A stretch of 5,777 bases of DNA from Dysgonomonas sp. (lineage in GTDB: Bacteria > Bacteroidota > Bacteroidia > Bacteroidales > Dysgonomonadaceae), in NCBI GenBank assembly GCA_003523545.1, contig DQAM01000155.1, positions 1 to 5,777 on the forward strand, in the 5' to 3' direction. The position numbers and the translations under genes were made by a program. Positions 1 to 5,777 of the stretch are shown here, piece by piece; positions within the stretch are counted from its first letter, which is position 1; every line of letters begins with the position of its first letter. The notes beneath the pieces were generated by a model, which did not search any database, was not told the DNA's origin, and saw only the letters and a program-made list of their open reading frames with translations.

Positions 1-1006
1 ATATATACTGGGTGTATTGACCAGTGAAAAATATGGATGCATCAGATCTTTGGACGAAATAGATGCGGTAGGACACAGGGTTGTTCATGGCGGAGAAGAA
101 TTTAACAAGAGCGTTCTTATTACAGATGAAGTTCTTGAAAAAGTAGTAGAATGCATCGAGATTGCACCTTTGCACAATCCGCCAAACCTGGCAGGTATTA
201 ACGCTGTAAAAGACCTGATGGGCGACGTTCCTCAGGTAGCGGTATTCGATACGGCTTTTCACCAGACTATGCCGCCTAAGGCTTACATGTACGGCCTTCC
301 TTATTCTCTTTACGAGAAATATGCAATAAGGCGCTACGGTTTTCATGGTACCAGCCACAGGTATGTTACGCACAGGGTCTGTGAATTCCTGAATGTCCCT
401 TATGAGAGCCAGAAAATAATTTCGGCACATATCGGCAACGGTGGTTCGCTGGCTGCTGTAAAAGAAGGTAAATCAATAGATACCAGTATGGGTATGACCC
501 CGGTTGAAGGCCTTTTGATGGGAACACGCGTAGGAGATGTCGATGCCGGGGTTCTTTCCTTTATGATGGAGAAAGAAAATGTAGGCCCGCAGACTATGTC
601 GACAATTGTGAATAAATTCAGCGGTCTTCAGGGAGTATCTGGAGTTTCGTCCGATATGCGCGAATTGCATGCCGCGATCGATGAAGGAAATCAAAGGGCA
701 GATCTGGCTTACGATATGTTCACTTACCGGATAAAGAAATATGTCGGCGCTTATGCCGCTGCTTTGGACGGATTTGATATTTTAGTATTTACCGGAGGTA
801 TAGGAGAAAACGATTTCCGCGTCAGAGAAGCCGTTTGTGACGGGCTTCAGTTCATGGGGATAAAGATCGATAAGCAAAGAAACGAAGATGTACGCGGCGA
901 TGAAGGAATTATCAGCGCGGATGATTCGAAAATAAAAATAGTTGTTGTACCGACTGATGAAGAATTTATGATCGCTTCGGACACTATGCAGATCGTAGGA
1001 GAATAA
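1..1006 (+). CDS. ackA: Acetate kinase, 5'-truncated by the window edge
   Basis: Acetate kinase transfers phosphate between acetyl phosphate and ADP, giving acetate and ATP; it is a cytoplasmic enzyme of the Pta-AckA overflow/fermentation route. The frame is open from base 2 to the TAA at 1004-1006, giving 334 residues against about 400 in the family, so about 65 N-terminal residues, including the first phosphate-binding segment, lie off the left edge. The TTG at 17 is an internal codon, not the start. Numbering from that TTG, family motifs appear in order: GHRVVHGG (19-26, with the substrate-site Arg21), VFDTAFHQT (76-84, catalytic Asp78), the acetokinase signature RYGFHGTSHRYV (106-117, His110), HIGNGGS (138-144), MGTRVGD (168-174, Arg171), FTGGIGEN (258-265) and PTDEE (312-316, the metal-binding Glu pair; the usual Asn is Asp here). 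Key residues are intact, so the enzyme is probably active. A pta gene may lie upstream, as in many Bacteroides, but that is not visible. aguA starts 42 bp downstream. Confidence 0.97.
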   Translation, partial: YILGVLTSEKYGCIRSLDEIDAVGHRVVHGGEEFNKSVLITDEVLEKVVECIEIAPLHNPPNLAGINAVKDLMGDVPQVAVFDTAFHQTMPPKAYMYGLPYSLYEKYAIRRYGFHGTSHRYVTHRVCEFLNVPYESQKIISAHIGNGGSLAAVKEGKSIDTSMGMTPVEGLLMGTRVGDVDAGVLSFMMEKENVGPQTMSTIVNKFSGLQGVSGVSSDMRELHAAIDEGNQRADLAYDMFTYRIKKYVGAYAAALDGFDILVFTGGIGENDFRVREAVCDGLQFMGIKIDKQRNEDVRGDEGIISADDSKIKIVVVPTDEEFMIASDTMQIVGE

Positions 1007-1048
1007 TTTTTATCGGATAATCTTATTTATAGAAGTATTTAAATATAA

Positions 1049-2095
1049 ATGCAACATACTCATTCGTTTTATTTTCCTCCCGAGTGGTACCCGCAGAGTG
1101 CAATTCAATTGACGTGGCCGCATAAGGGAACGGATTGGGATTATATGCTGGATGAAATAACGGCGTGCTTTGTAAACATTGCACGCATTATTATTCAGTA
1201 TCAGAAACTGGTGGTTGTATGTGATAATGCCCAATCAGTCAAACAGCAAATTGGTATTGATGAGAATGCCGGCTCAGAGGAAAATCTGATATTGGTAGAG
1301 ATTCCAGCCAACGATACCTGGGCACGCGATCATAGCGGCATATCCGTATTTGATTCAGACGGGAAAAAGTATATCCTTGATTTTACCTTTAATGGTTGGG
1401 GTTTAAAGTTTCCGGCAGATTGTGATAATCAAATCACCCGTAATCTTTTTGAGAAAAAGGTATTTAGACAAGATGTCGCATATATCAACCGGAAAGATTT
1501 TGTATTCGAGGGCGGGGGAATCGAATCGGACGGAAAAGGGACTTTACTGACCACCAGCGAATGTCTGCTTTCGCCTAACAGGAATTCTTATCTAAATAAA
1601 CCTCAAATAGAGCAGATGCTTATCTCTTCATTCGGAGCCGACAGGGTTTTGTGGTTAGATCATGGATATCTGGCAGGAGACGATACCGACAGCCATATAG
1701 ATACTTTGGCGAGGTTTTGCGATGAACATACTATTGCTTATGTAAAGTGTGAGGACGAAACCGATGAGCATTTTGAAGAATTATCCAAAATGGAAGAACA
1801 GCTTGAACGGTTTTTGGATTATGAAGGAAATCCTTACCGCCTGATTCCGTTACCTATGGCAGATAAAGTATACGAAGGAGATGAAAGGCTTCCGGCGACT
1901 TATGCCAACTTTTTAATAATGAACAAAGTTGTTTTGCTGCCGTTTTATAATTCAGATAAGGATAAGCTGGCATTAGAGCAATTACAGAAAGCATTCCCCA
2001 ATCACGAAATTGTCGGAGTGGACTGCCTCCCTGTAATCAGGCAGCATGGATCCTTGCACTGCATAACGATGCAGTATCCCGAAGGTTTTATTTAA
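1049..2095 (+). CDS. aguA: Agmatine deiminase (PAD_porph family)
   Basis: This enzyme hydrolyses the guanidino group of agmatine to N-carbamoylputrescine and ammonia, in the cytoplasm. The 348 residues carry the landmarks of the agmatine deiminase / Porphyromonas-type peptidylarginine deiminase family: an early WPH (23-25), NDTWARDHSG (88-97, substrate-binding Asp94), FNGWG (114-118), FVFEGGG (151-157, Glu154), GDDTDSHID (210-218, catalytic His216 and Asp218), LPATYANF (281-288) and the C-terminal GSLHC (334-338), with Cys338 as the nucleophile that forms the amidino-enzyme intermediate. There is no signal peptide, which argues against a secreted PPAD-like protein modifier. The ATG at 1049 gives a family-like N-terminus; its leader is A/T-rich with no Shine-Dalgarno motif. 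Two TAA stops stand in tandem (2093-2098), and aguB begins 7 bp after the first. The neighbouring AguB is the strongest argument for agmatine as substrate. The protein is slightly shorter than the roughly 365 residues of many characterised AguA proteins, with no motif lost. Confidence 0.93.
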   Translation: MQHTHSFYFPPEWYPQSAIQLTWPHKGTDWDYMLDEITACFVNIARIIIQYQKLVVVCDNAQSVKQQIGIDENAGSEENLILVEIPANDTWARDHSGISVFDSDGKKYILDFTFNGWGLKFPADCDNQITRNLFEKKVFRQDVAYINRKDFVFEGGGIESDGKGTLLTTSECLLSPNRNSYLNKPQIEQMLISSFGADRVLWLDHGYLAGDDTDSHIDTLARFCDEHTIAYVKCEDETDEHFEELSKMEEQLERFLDYEGNPYRLIPLPMADKVYEGDERLPATYANFLIMNKVVLLPFYNSDKDKLALEQLQKAFPNHEIVGVDCLPVIRQHGSLHCITMQYPEGFI

Positions 2096-2102
2096 TAATG
2101 AG

Positions 2103-2984
2103 ATGAAAATGAAAATAGGAATTGTCCAGCAATCAAATACTCCGGATGTTGAAGCGAACATCAATAAATTGAAAAACAGCGTCAGAGAACTGGCTTCGCA
2201 AGGAGCTGAGCTGATCTTGTTGCAGGAACTGCATAATTCATTGTATTTTTGTCAGATAGAAGATACTGCTTGCTTTGATCTGGCAGAAGAAATCCCAGGA
2301 AAATCTACAAAAGAGTTCGGAGAAATAGCAAAAGAATGCAAGGTGGTTATTGTACTTTCTCTATTCGAGAAAAGAGCGCCGGGATTATACCATAATACTG
2401 CTGTTGTGATAGAAAAGGATGGTTCTGTGGCCGGAAAATACCGTAAAATGCACATACCTGACGATCCTGCATATTATGAAAAATTTTATTTTACTCCCGG
2501 TGATCTGGGGTTCAAGCCTATCGAAACTTCAGTAGGAAAACTGGGTGTGCTTATCTGTTGGGATCAATGGTATCCCGAGGCTGCCCGTTTGATGGCAATG
2601 GCCGGAGCAGATATACTGATATATCCTACAGCTATCGGCTGGGAATCCACTGATACTGATGAAGAGAAAGAAAGGCAAAGGAACGCATGGATGATTTCCC
2701 AACGAGGACATGCAGTAGCTAACGGATTGCATGTGGCAGCAGTCAATAGAATAGGACACGAACCCGACCCGTCTTCACAAACCAACGGGATACAATTCTG
2801 GGGGAGCAGTTTTGTTGCCGGGCCACAGGGTGAAATAATAAAACAGGCCTCTGATGATGAGGAACAAAATTTCATCGTCGAAATAGATTTGAAACGCTCC
2901 GAAGACGTAAGGCGTATATGGCCTTTCTTCAGGGACAGGCGTATCGATGCGTTTGGTGAAATCATAAAAAGATTTATAGATTAA
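2103..2984 (+). CDS. aguB: N-carbamoylputrescine amidase (nitrilase superfamily)
   Basis: This cytoplasmic carbon-nitrogen hydrolase converts N-carbamoylputrescine to putrescine, CO2 and ammonia, completing the step begun by AguA. The 293 residues (the family is usually about 290-300) show the nitrilase Glu-Lys-Cys triad: Glu42 in LLQELHNSLYF (39-49), Lys115 in YRKMHIPDDP (113-122) and Cys152 in ICWDQWYPEAAR (151-162). The HIPDDPAYYEKFYFTPGD stretch (117-134) and the AIGWE (177-181) plus WGSSFV (233-238) segments are typical of AguB rather than of other nitrilase branches. The ATG at 2103 lies 7 bp after the aguA stop; a second in-frame ATG at 2109 (MKMK start) would also serve, and neither has a Shine-Dalgarno motif. 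The tight spacing suggests one transcript and perhaps re-initiation after aguA. An eight-T run follows the stop directly (2985-2992). Specificity rests on similarity and gene context. Confidence 0.94.
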   Translation: MKMKIGIVQQSNTPDVEANINKLKNSVRELASQGAELILLQELHNSLYFCQIEDTACFDLAEEIPGKSTKEFGEIAKECKVVIVLSLFEKRAPGLYHNTAVVIEKDGSVAGKYRKMHIPDDPAYYEKFYFTPGDLGFKPIETSVGKLGVLICWDQWYPEAARLMAMAGADILIYPTAIGWESTDTDEEKERQRNAWMISQRGHAVANGLHVAAVNRIGHEPDPSSQTNGIQFWGSSFVAGPQGEIIKQASDDEEQNFIVEIDLKRSEDVRRIWPFFRDRRIDAFGEIIKRFID

Positions 2985-2998
2985 TTTTTTTTATAACC

Positions 2999-3028
2999 TT
3001 TACAATATTTATCATATCCGTACGTTTA
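2999..3028 (+). promoter_or_regulatory. Weak candidate promoter for the wecA-like gene
   Basis: In the 58-bp gap after aguB, TTTACA (2999-3004) is followed after 16 bp by TACGTTTA (3021-3028), which resembles the Bacteroidota -7 element TAnnTTTG in all but its last base. The upstream hexamer only loosely resembles the usual -33 TTTG. A start of transcription just downstream would leave a very short leader before the ATG at 3043. In such AT-rich DNA a match of this quality can arise by chance, and readthrough from aguB is an equally good explanation. Confidence 0.2.
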
Positions 3029-3042
3029 CATTGTACGTGTTT

Positions 3043-4203
3043 ATGGATATAGCTGAATTATACAACATAGGAATCGTTCTTGCGGCATGCATCATTTCGA
3101 TGATTCTCGAAATGATGATACTTCCCCGTATTATATACATCGCTAAAAAGAAGAGACTGTTTGACCTGCCCGACAAAAGGAAGCGTCACGATATGCCTAT
3201 TCCCCGCCTTGGTGGTATGTCCTTCACCCCTGTTATTCTGCTGGTAGGGTTGTTTACATTATTTATCCGCTTTAAATACCAGATTTGGAGCGAGGAATTA
3301 ATGTTATACCGTGTCTTGGAGATTATCCTGCTTGTCTGCGGCCTCTTGTTTATTTATATGCTGGGAGCTAAAGACGATCTCGTAGGTGTAGGATTCAAGA
3401 AAAAATTCGTTATTCAGTTTATTGCAGCTTTTTGTATTGTCGGAAGCGGGGTATATATCAATAATCTTTATGGATTGTTCGGTATATATGAAATTCCTGA
3501 TGTAGTAGGTATAATCCTAAGTATCGGGCTTATCATGTTTACTACTAATGCTATTAACCTTATCGATGGTGCGGATGGCCTTGCATCGGGTATCAGCGCA
3601 GTTGCATTGATTGTTTATGGTATTATGTTCAGTATATACGATATGTGGACATATACATGCATTGCATTTATAACCATCGGTATGCTTATACCGTTCTTTT
3701 ATTATAATTTTTTCCATCCTACCCGTAAAATTTTTATGGGAGACACCGGATCATTGACATTAGGATATCTACTGGCATTTATGATTCTACGCCTGTCTAA
3801 GTATCCGCCTGTCGTTGAGATTGTGCCTTCCGGACTTATTCTTCTGGTTTTGTCGGCACTCTTTATCCCTCTTTTCGATGCGCTTAAGGTTATGGTTGTT
3901 AGGATATCGATGGGGAAAGGACCTTTTTCTCCTGACAGAAACCACATACATCATAAATTAATAGACCTGGGATTATCCAAAAAGAAAGCTGTATTTGCCA
4001 TTGTGTTAGCCAGCATGTTGCTGGTAGTTCTGAATTGGATACTTCTTTTTGAGGGGGTTAATACTAATATTGTATTACTGGTTGATATTGGGATCGGTTG
4101 TATGGTAAACGTTTTTATCTATAGGGCAATCAGGATAAAATTGCAGAGAGGAGAACTTAAAACTGAAATAATAGCTGAGGACTCTTTAAATAGCAGACCC
4201 TAG
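3043..4203 (+). CDS. wecA: Undecaprenyl-phosphate sugar-1-phosphate transferase, WecA-like
   Basis: This polytopic inner-membrane enzyme would transfer a sugar-1-phosphate, most likely GlcNAc-1-P from UDP-GlcNAc, to undecaprenyl phosphate, the first committed step of a surface glycan. I chose the ATG at 3043 (386 residues) over the in-frame TTG at 3031 because it puts the first helix close to the N-terminus. About eleven hydrophobic segments can be seen, near residues 8-28, 58-76, 92-109, 121-142, 153-169, 182-199, 203-221, 238-250, 262-281, 316-336 and 342-360. Superfamily motifs are present: AKDD (109-112, Mg-binding Asp pair), NAINLIDGADGLASG (169-183), FMGDTGS (231-237) and the cytoplasmic DRNHIHH (298-304). 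The HIHH form points to the WecA/TagO branch rather than MraY, whose substrate is UDP-MurNAc-pentapeptide. No glycan genes flank it, so the end product (O-antigen, capsule or protein O-glycan) cannot be told. Its last six codons overlap comF on the other strand. Family confidence is high; sugar specificity is inferred. Confidence 0.88.
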   Translation: MDIAELYNIGIVLAACIISMILEMMILPRIIYIAKKKRLFDLPDKRKRHDMPIPRLGGMSFTPVILLVGLFTLFIRFKYQIWSEELMLYRVLEIILLVCGLLFIYMLGAKDDLVGVGFKKKFVIQFIAAFCIVGSGVYINNLYGLFGIYEIPDVVGIILSIGLIMFTTNAINLIDGADGLASGISAVALIVYGIMFSIYDMWTYTCIAFITIGMLIPFFYYNFFHPTRKIFMGDTGSLTLGYLLAFMILRLSKYPPVVEIVPSGLILLVLSALFIPLFDALKVMVVRISMGKGPFSPDRNHIHHKLIDLGLSKKKAVFAIVLASMLLVVLNWILLFEGVNTNIVLLVDIGIGCMVNVFIYRAIRIKLQRGELKTEIIAEDSLNSRP

Positions 4204-4206
4204 AGT
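4181..4206. terminator. Possible weak bidirectional hairpin at the convergent gene ends
   Basis: A short inverted repeat, ACTCT (4181-4185) and AGAGT (4202-4206), brackets the overlapping stop codons of the wecA-like gene and comF, with a 16-base loop. The stem is only five pairs, the loop is long, and no long T-run follows on either strand, so it is a poor intrinsic terminator by itself. It is listed because no other terminator-like structure is apparent where two transcripts meet head-on. Confidence 0.15.
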
Positions 4207-4878
4207 AAAGATGCTTATTACGGCATTTTCAGATTCAAGAATCAGCTTAGAGCATGTTTCAAGTGTCGATCCTGTCGTTATAACATCGTCCACTAAAAGA
4301 ATATGCCTGCCTTCAAAAATTGATTTGTCAATTACTTCAAAAATTCCTTTCGTATTTTTCCATCTTTCAAAACGGCTGTTTTTTGTTTGCGAAGGGTTGT
4401 TTATTTTTCTAATCAGATTGCCGCCGTTTACAGGTTTCTTAATTAATTGAGATATACCTTCAGCAAGCAATAAAGATTGGTTATATCCTCTTTTTCTTAA
4501 TCTTTTTGGATGCAGTGGAACCGGAACAATCATATCTATATCCTCTAAAGCATTATACTTTAAGATTTCCTTTCCGCATAAGTTTCCCATATAAGAAGCT
4601 AGCAGGGGATTATCTCTGTATTTGAATTCGTGTATGATTTTCTGTATGCTTCCTTCTTTGATGAAGAAAGCAAAAGAAGCAATCCTTTTGAATGGGAAAC
4701 GTCCGGCAAAGAAATCTTCCAGTTTATTGTAAGGATTAGCAAGATGTTTTGTTTTTGGGAGATCACTTAAGCAGGAACTACAAATATGTTCCTCGTACGT
4801 TACCAGCCTGTTTTCGCAGCAGACGCATAAGCGGGGGAAAAAAAGTTCGGAAAATTCATTCAGGATACTCCTCGCCAT
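4186..4878 (-). CDS. comF: ComF family protein (phosphoribosyltransferase-like)
   Basis: ComF-family proteins join a small N-terminal zinc-binding module to a type I phosphoribosyltransferase fold. In Gram-positive and some other bacteria they assist uptake or processing of transforming DNA, but their reaction is unknown and many non-competent species carry one. The 230 residues are family-typical. FFPRLCVCC (13-21) and ICSSC (32-36) supply two CxxC pairs (Cys18/21 and Cys33/36) for zinc; VPVPLHPKRLRKRGYNQS (118-135) is the ComF hallmark; HILLVDDVITTGST (192-205) is the PRPP-binding loop with its two acidic residues. The ATG at 4878 lies inside the end of recX, giving a 23-bp overlap and implying coupled translation; the leader is A-rich without a Shine-Dalgarno motif. 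The 3' end overlaps the wecA-like gene by 18 bp in tail-to-tail orientation. A link with RecX through RecA-dependent recombination is tempting but unproven. Confidence 0.92.
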   Translation of the reverse strand: MARSILNEFSELFFPRLCVCCENRLVTYEEHICSSCLSDLPKTKHLANPYNKLEDFFAGRFPFKRIASFAFFIKEGSIQKIIHEFKYRDNPLLASYMGNLCGKEILKYNALEDIDMIVPVPLHPKRLRKRGYNQSLLLAEGISQLIKKPVNGGNLIRKINNPSQTKNSRFERWKNTKGIFEVIDKSIFEGRHILLVDDVITTGSTLETCSKLILESENAVISIFTLGSAI

Positions 4879-5338
4879 CGATGTTCATTTTTTGTAATAC
4901 TTTATTTATCTGGTCGTATCGGTATCCTCTCCCCATTGCAAAACGAATAAGCTTGGCTCGTCGCTCGTAGCTGCTATCTGCTTTCACAGACTTAACTTTA
5001 GAAGAAAGAAGCTCGTATAATGGTATCTCAAATTGTTCATTTTCAAAATCTGCAAAACAGGAATTGATCACAGCATCAGATATACGTTTTTTTTTCAATT
5101 CGAATCTGATCTTGGTTTCTCCCCACCTGTTGAATTTTGTTTTGTCATTAATGAAGCTGCTGCAATACCGTTCCTCATTCAGGAAATTTTCTTTTTTTAA
5201 TTTATCAATTATATTATTTATGACAGAAGGTGATAGCTCCCATTTCTCGGTTTTGCGGCGTACATCGTATTCTGATCTTTCTGCCTGGGAACAATAGGCC
5301 GCTAATTTAGCTAATGCTTCTGATTTCGAATATTTCAT
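4856..5338 (-). CDS. recX: RecX regulatory protein
   Basis: RecX binds RecA filaments and usually limits RecA ATPase and strand exchange, thus tuning recombination and the SOS response in the cytoplasm. The 160 residues fit the family's three-helix repeat design: LAAYCSQAERSEYDVRRKT (12-30) is the first repeat with the typical R-SEYDVRRK pattern; NFLNEERYCSSFINDK (51-66) through WGETKIRFELKKKRIS (72-87) covers the second, with the usual Arg/Lys-rich face; and RAKLIRFAMGRGYRYDQINKVL (127-148) matches the third. recA itself is not in the window, though in many bacteria recX follows it directly. The ATG at 5338 overlaps the prmC TGA as ATGA, and the 3' end overlaps comF by 23 bp. An A9 run on the coding strand encodes Lys82-84 (plus-strand T-run 5087-5095); a slip of one base either way meets a stop within a few codons. 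Confidence 0.9.
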   Translation of the reverse strand: MKYSKSEALAKLAAYCSQAERSEYDVRRKTEKWELSPSVINNIIDKLKKENFLNEERYCSSFINDKTKFNRWGETKIRFELKKKRISDAVINSCFADFENEQFEIPLYELLSSKVKSVKADSSYERRAKLIRFAMGRGYRYDQINKVLQKMNIDGEEYPE

Positions 5339-5777
5339 ATTTTATTTTTAAATTCAGCTTTGACCATGCGGTCGTTTCCTGACATGTCTTTTATCAGGCG
5401 GATATCTGAAAATCCTTTTTCTTCTAATAACTTGATTGTTTCAATGCCTTTTCCCTGATTTATTTCCAAATATAGACAACCCTTTTTTTTGAAAAGACCT
5501 TTTGAAATATCCGCTATCCTTTCATAAAAAAGCAAGGGATTATCATCCGGAACGAACAATGCGGAATGCGGCTCAAAATCGAGTACGTTGTGGTTCATAT
5601 CCTTTTTTTCGGATTCTAACACATAGGGGGGATTGCTGACGATTATGTCGAAAATATTATTTGCGGGATATTCTTTCAGTATATCTACTTTCCTGAATTC
5701 AATGCGGGTTTTGTTTATTTCGGCATTGGTTTCAGCCACATTTAAAGCTTTTTCAGAAAAATCCCAGGCTTCTACAT
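5335..5777 (-). CDS. prmC: Peptide chain release factor N5-glutamine methyltransferase, 5' end outside the window
   Basis: PrmC (HemK) uses S-adenosylmethionine to methylate the glutamine of the GGQ motif in release factors RF1 and RF2, improving termination. The C-terminal 146 residues or so are visible, about half of the usual 280; the N-terminal domain and the SAM-binding glycine-rich motif lie off the right edge. The frame remains open through the edge: upstream of the GTG codon at 5739 one reads AWDFSEKALNVAETNA, the standard PrmC segment that ends in ALxxAxxNA, so that GTG is an internal Val. The catalytic NPPY (5623-5634) recognises the substrate glutamine, followed by EPHSALF and the C-terminal GNDRMVKAEF. 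The TGA overlaps the recX ATG by four bases as ATGA, a classic translational coupling. An A8 run encodes a KKK near 5483-5490. Everything visible looks intact. Confidence 0.95.
   Translation of the reverse strand, partial: VEAWDFSEKALNVAETNAEINKTRIEFRKVDILKEYPANNIFDIIVSNPPYVLESEKKDMNHNVLDFEPHSALFVPDDNPLLFYERIADISKGLFKKKGCLYLEINQGKGIETIKLLEEKGFSDIRLIKDMSGNDRMVKAEFKNKI

Noticed and set aside
17..19. TTG as the start of acetate kinase
   Set aside because: The frame is open upstream to the window edge and about 65 conserved N-terminal residues would be missing; the gene simply begins outside the window.
2564..2965. A 133-codon open frame on the minus strand within aguB
   Set aside because: It is fully antisense to a well-supported gene, its translation is rich in Ser, Cys and Ile without a recognisable motif, and it has no leader of its own; it is a codon-pattern shadow.
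2961..2992. Intrinsic terminator after aguB (AAATC/GATTT arms and an eight-T run)
   Set aside because: The possible stem is five mostly A-T pairs, sits inside the coding end and is separated from the T-run by about 9 bases; too weak to call. The T-run alone is unremarkable in this AT-rich gap.
3031..3033. TTG as the start of the wecA-like gene
   Set aside because: An ATG lies four codons downstream at 3043 and gives a more typical N-terminus; the TTG also falls within the short GTACGT repeat.
4211..4450. Plus-strand open frames inside comF and recX (including 5064-5297)
   Set aside because: They are shadows antisense to genes with clear family motifs, with low-complexity translations and no domain.
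5483..5490. A8 run in prmC as a programmed frameshift site
   Set aside because: It encodes part of a Lys-rich turn in a normal PrmC frame, and no overlapping frame or downstream structure suggests a designed shift.
5737..5739. GTG as the start of prmC
   Set aside because: The reading frame continues upstream with a recognisable PrmC segment (DFSEKALN), so this is an internal Val codon.
1..5777. tRNA or rRNA genes, CRISPR arrays, insertion sequences, attachment sites, riboswitches, or a defence or toxin-antitoxin system
   Set aside because: The window is almost fully occupied by seven housekeeping or metabolic genes; no gap exceeds 58 bp, and I saw no terminal repeats, regularly spaced repeats or RNA-gene signatures.

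Overview
The window looks like ordinary chromosomal DNA from a member of the Bacteroidota, probably order Bacteroidales. Reasons: moderately AT-rich coding DNA, very AT-rich gaps, no Shine-Dalgarno motif ahead of any of the five visible start codons (leaders are A/T-rich instead), and the resemblance of every protein to its Bacteroidales counterpart as I know these families. The taxon is an inference; no rRNA or other decisive marker is present.

Layout. Four genes run rightward. (1) The 3' five-sixths of acetate kinase (ackA) enters from the left edge and ends at 1006. (2) An agmatine deiminase (aguA, 1049-2095) and (3) an N-carbamoylputrescine amidase (aguB, 2103-2984) follow, separated by 7 bp. 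(4) After a 58-bp gap comes a polytopic membrane glycosyl-1-phosphate transferase of the WecA/MraY superfamily (3043-4203). Three genes run leftward from the right edge: prmC (partial, ending at 5335), recX (4856-5338) and a ComF-family gene (4186-4878). Each overlaps the next (4 bp, then 23 bp), so they form a compact, probably translationally coupled operon. The two groups converge and their last genes overlap tail to tail by 18 bp. No gene-free stretch exceeds 58 bp.

How the genes work together. AguA and AguB are consecutive steps of one pathway: agmatine to N-carbamoylputrescine plus ammonia, then to putrescine plus CO2 and ammonia. This is the hydrolytic, biosynthetic route to putrescine; neither putrescine carbamoyltransferase nor carbamate kinase is in the window. 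AckA makes ATP and acetate from acetyl phosphate and has no evident link to polyamines beyond proximity. The WecA-like enzyme would load a sugar phosphate onto undecaprenyl phosphate to start a surface glycan. The leftward operon joins release-factor methylation (PrmC), RecA modulation (RecX) and a phosphoribosyltransferase-fold protein of uncertain function (ComF); these are housekeeping genes without an obvious common pathway.

I found no mobile element, CRISPR array, RNA gene, phage or defence gene, and nothing I would call a new system. The points worth a second look are modest: the nested overlaps, an A9 homopolymer in recX where a one-base slip either way ends the protein, the convergent overlap, and weak candidate regulatory sites flanking the wecA-like gene.
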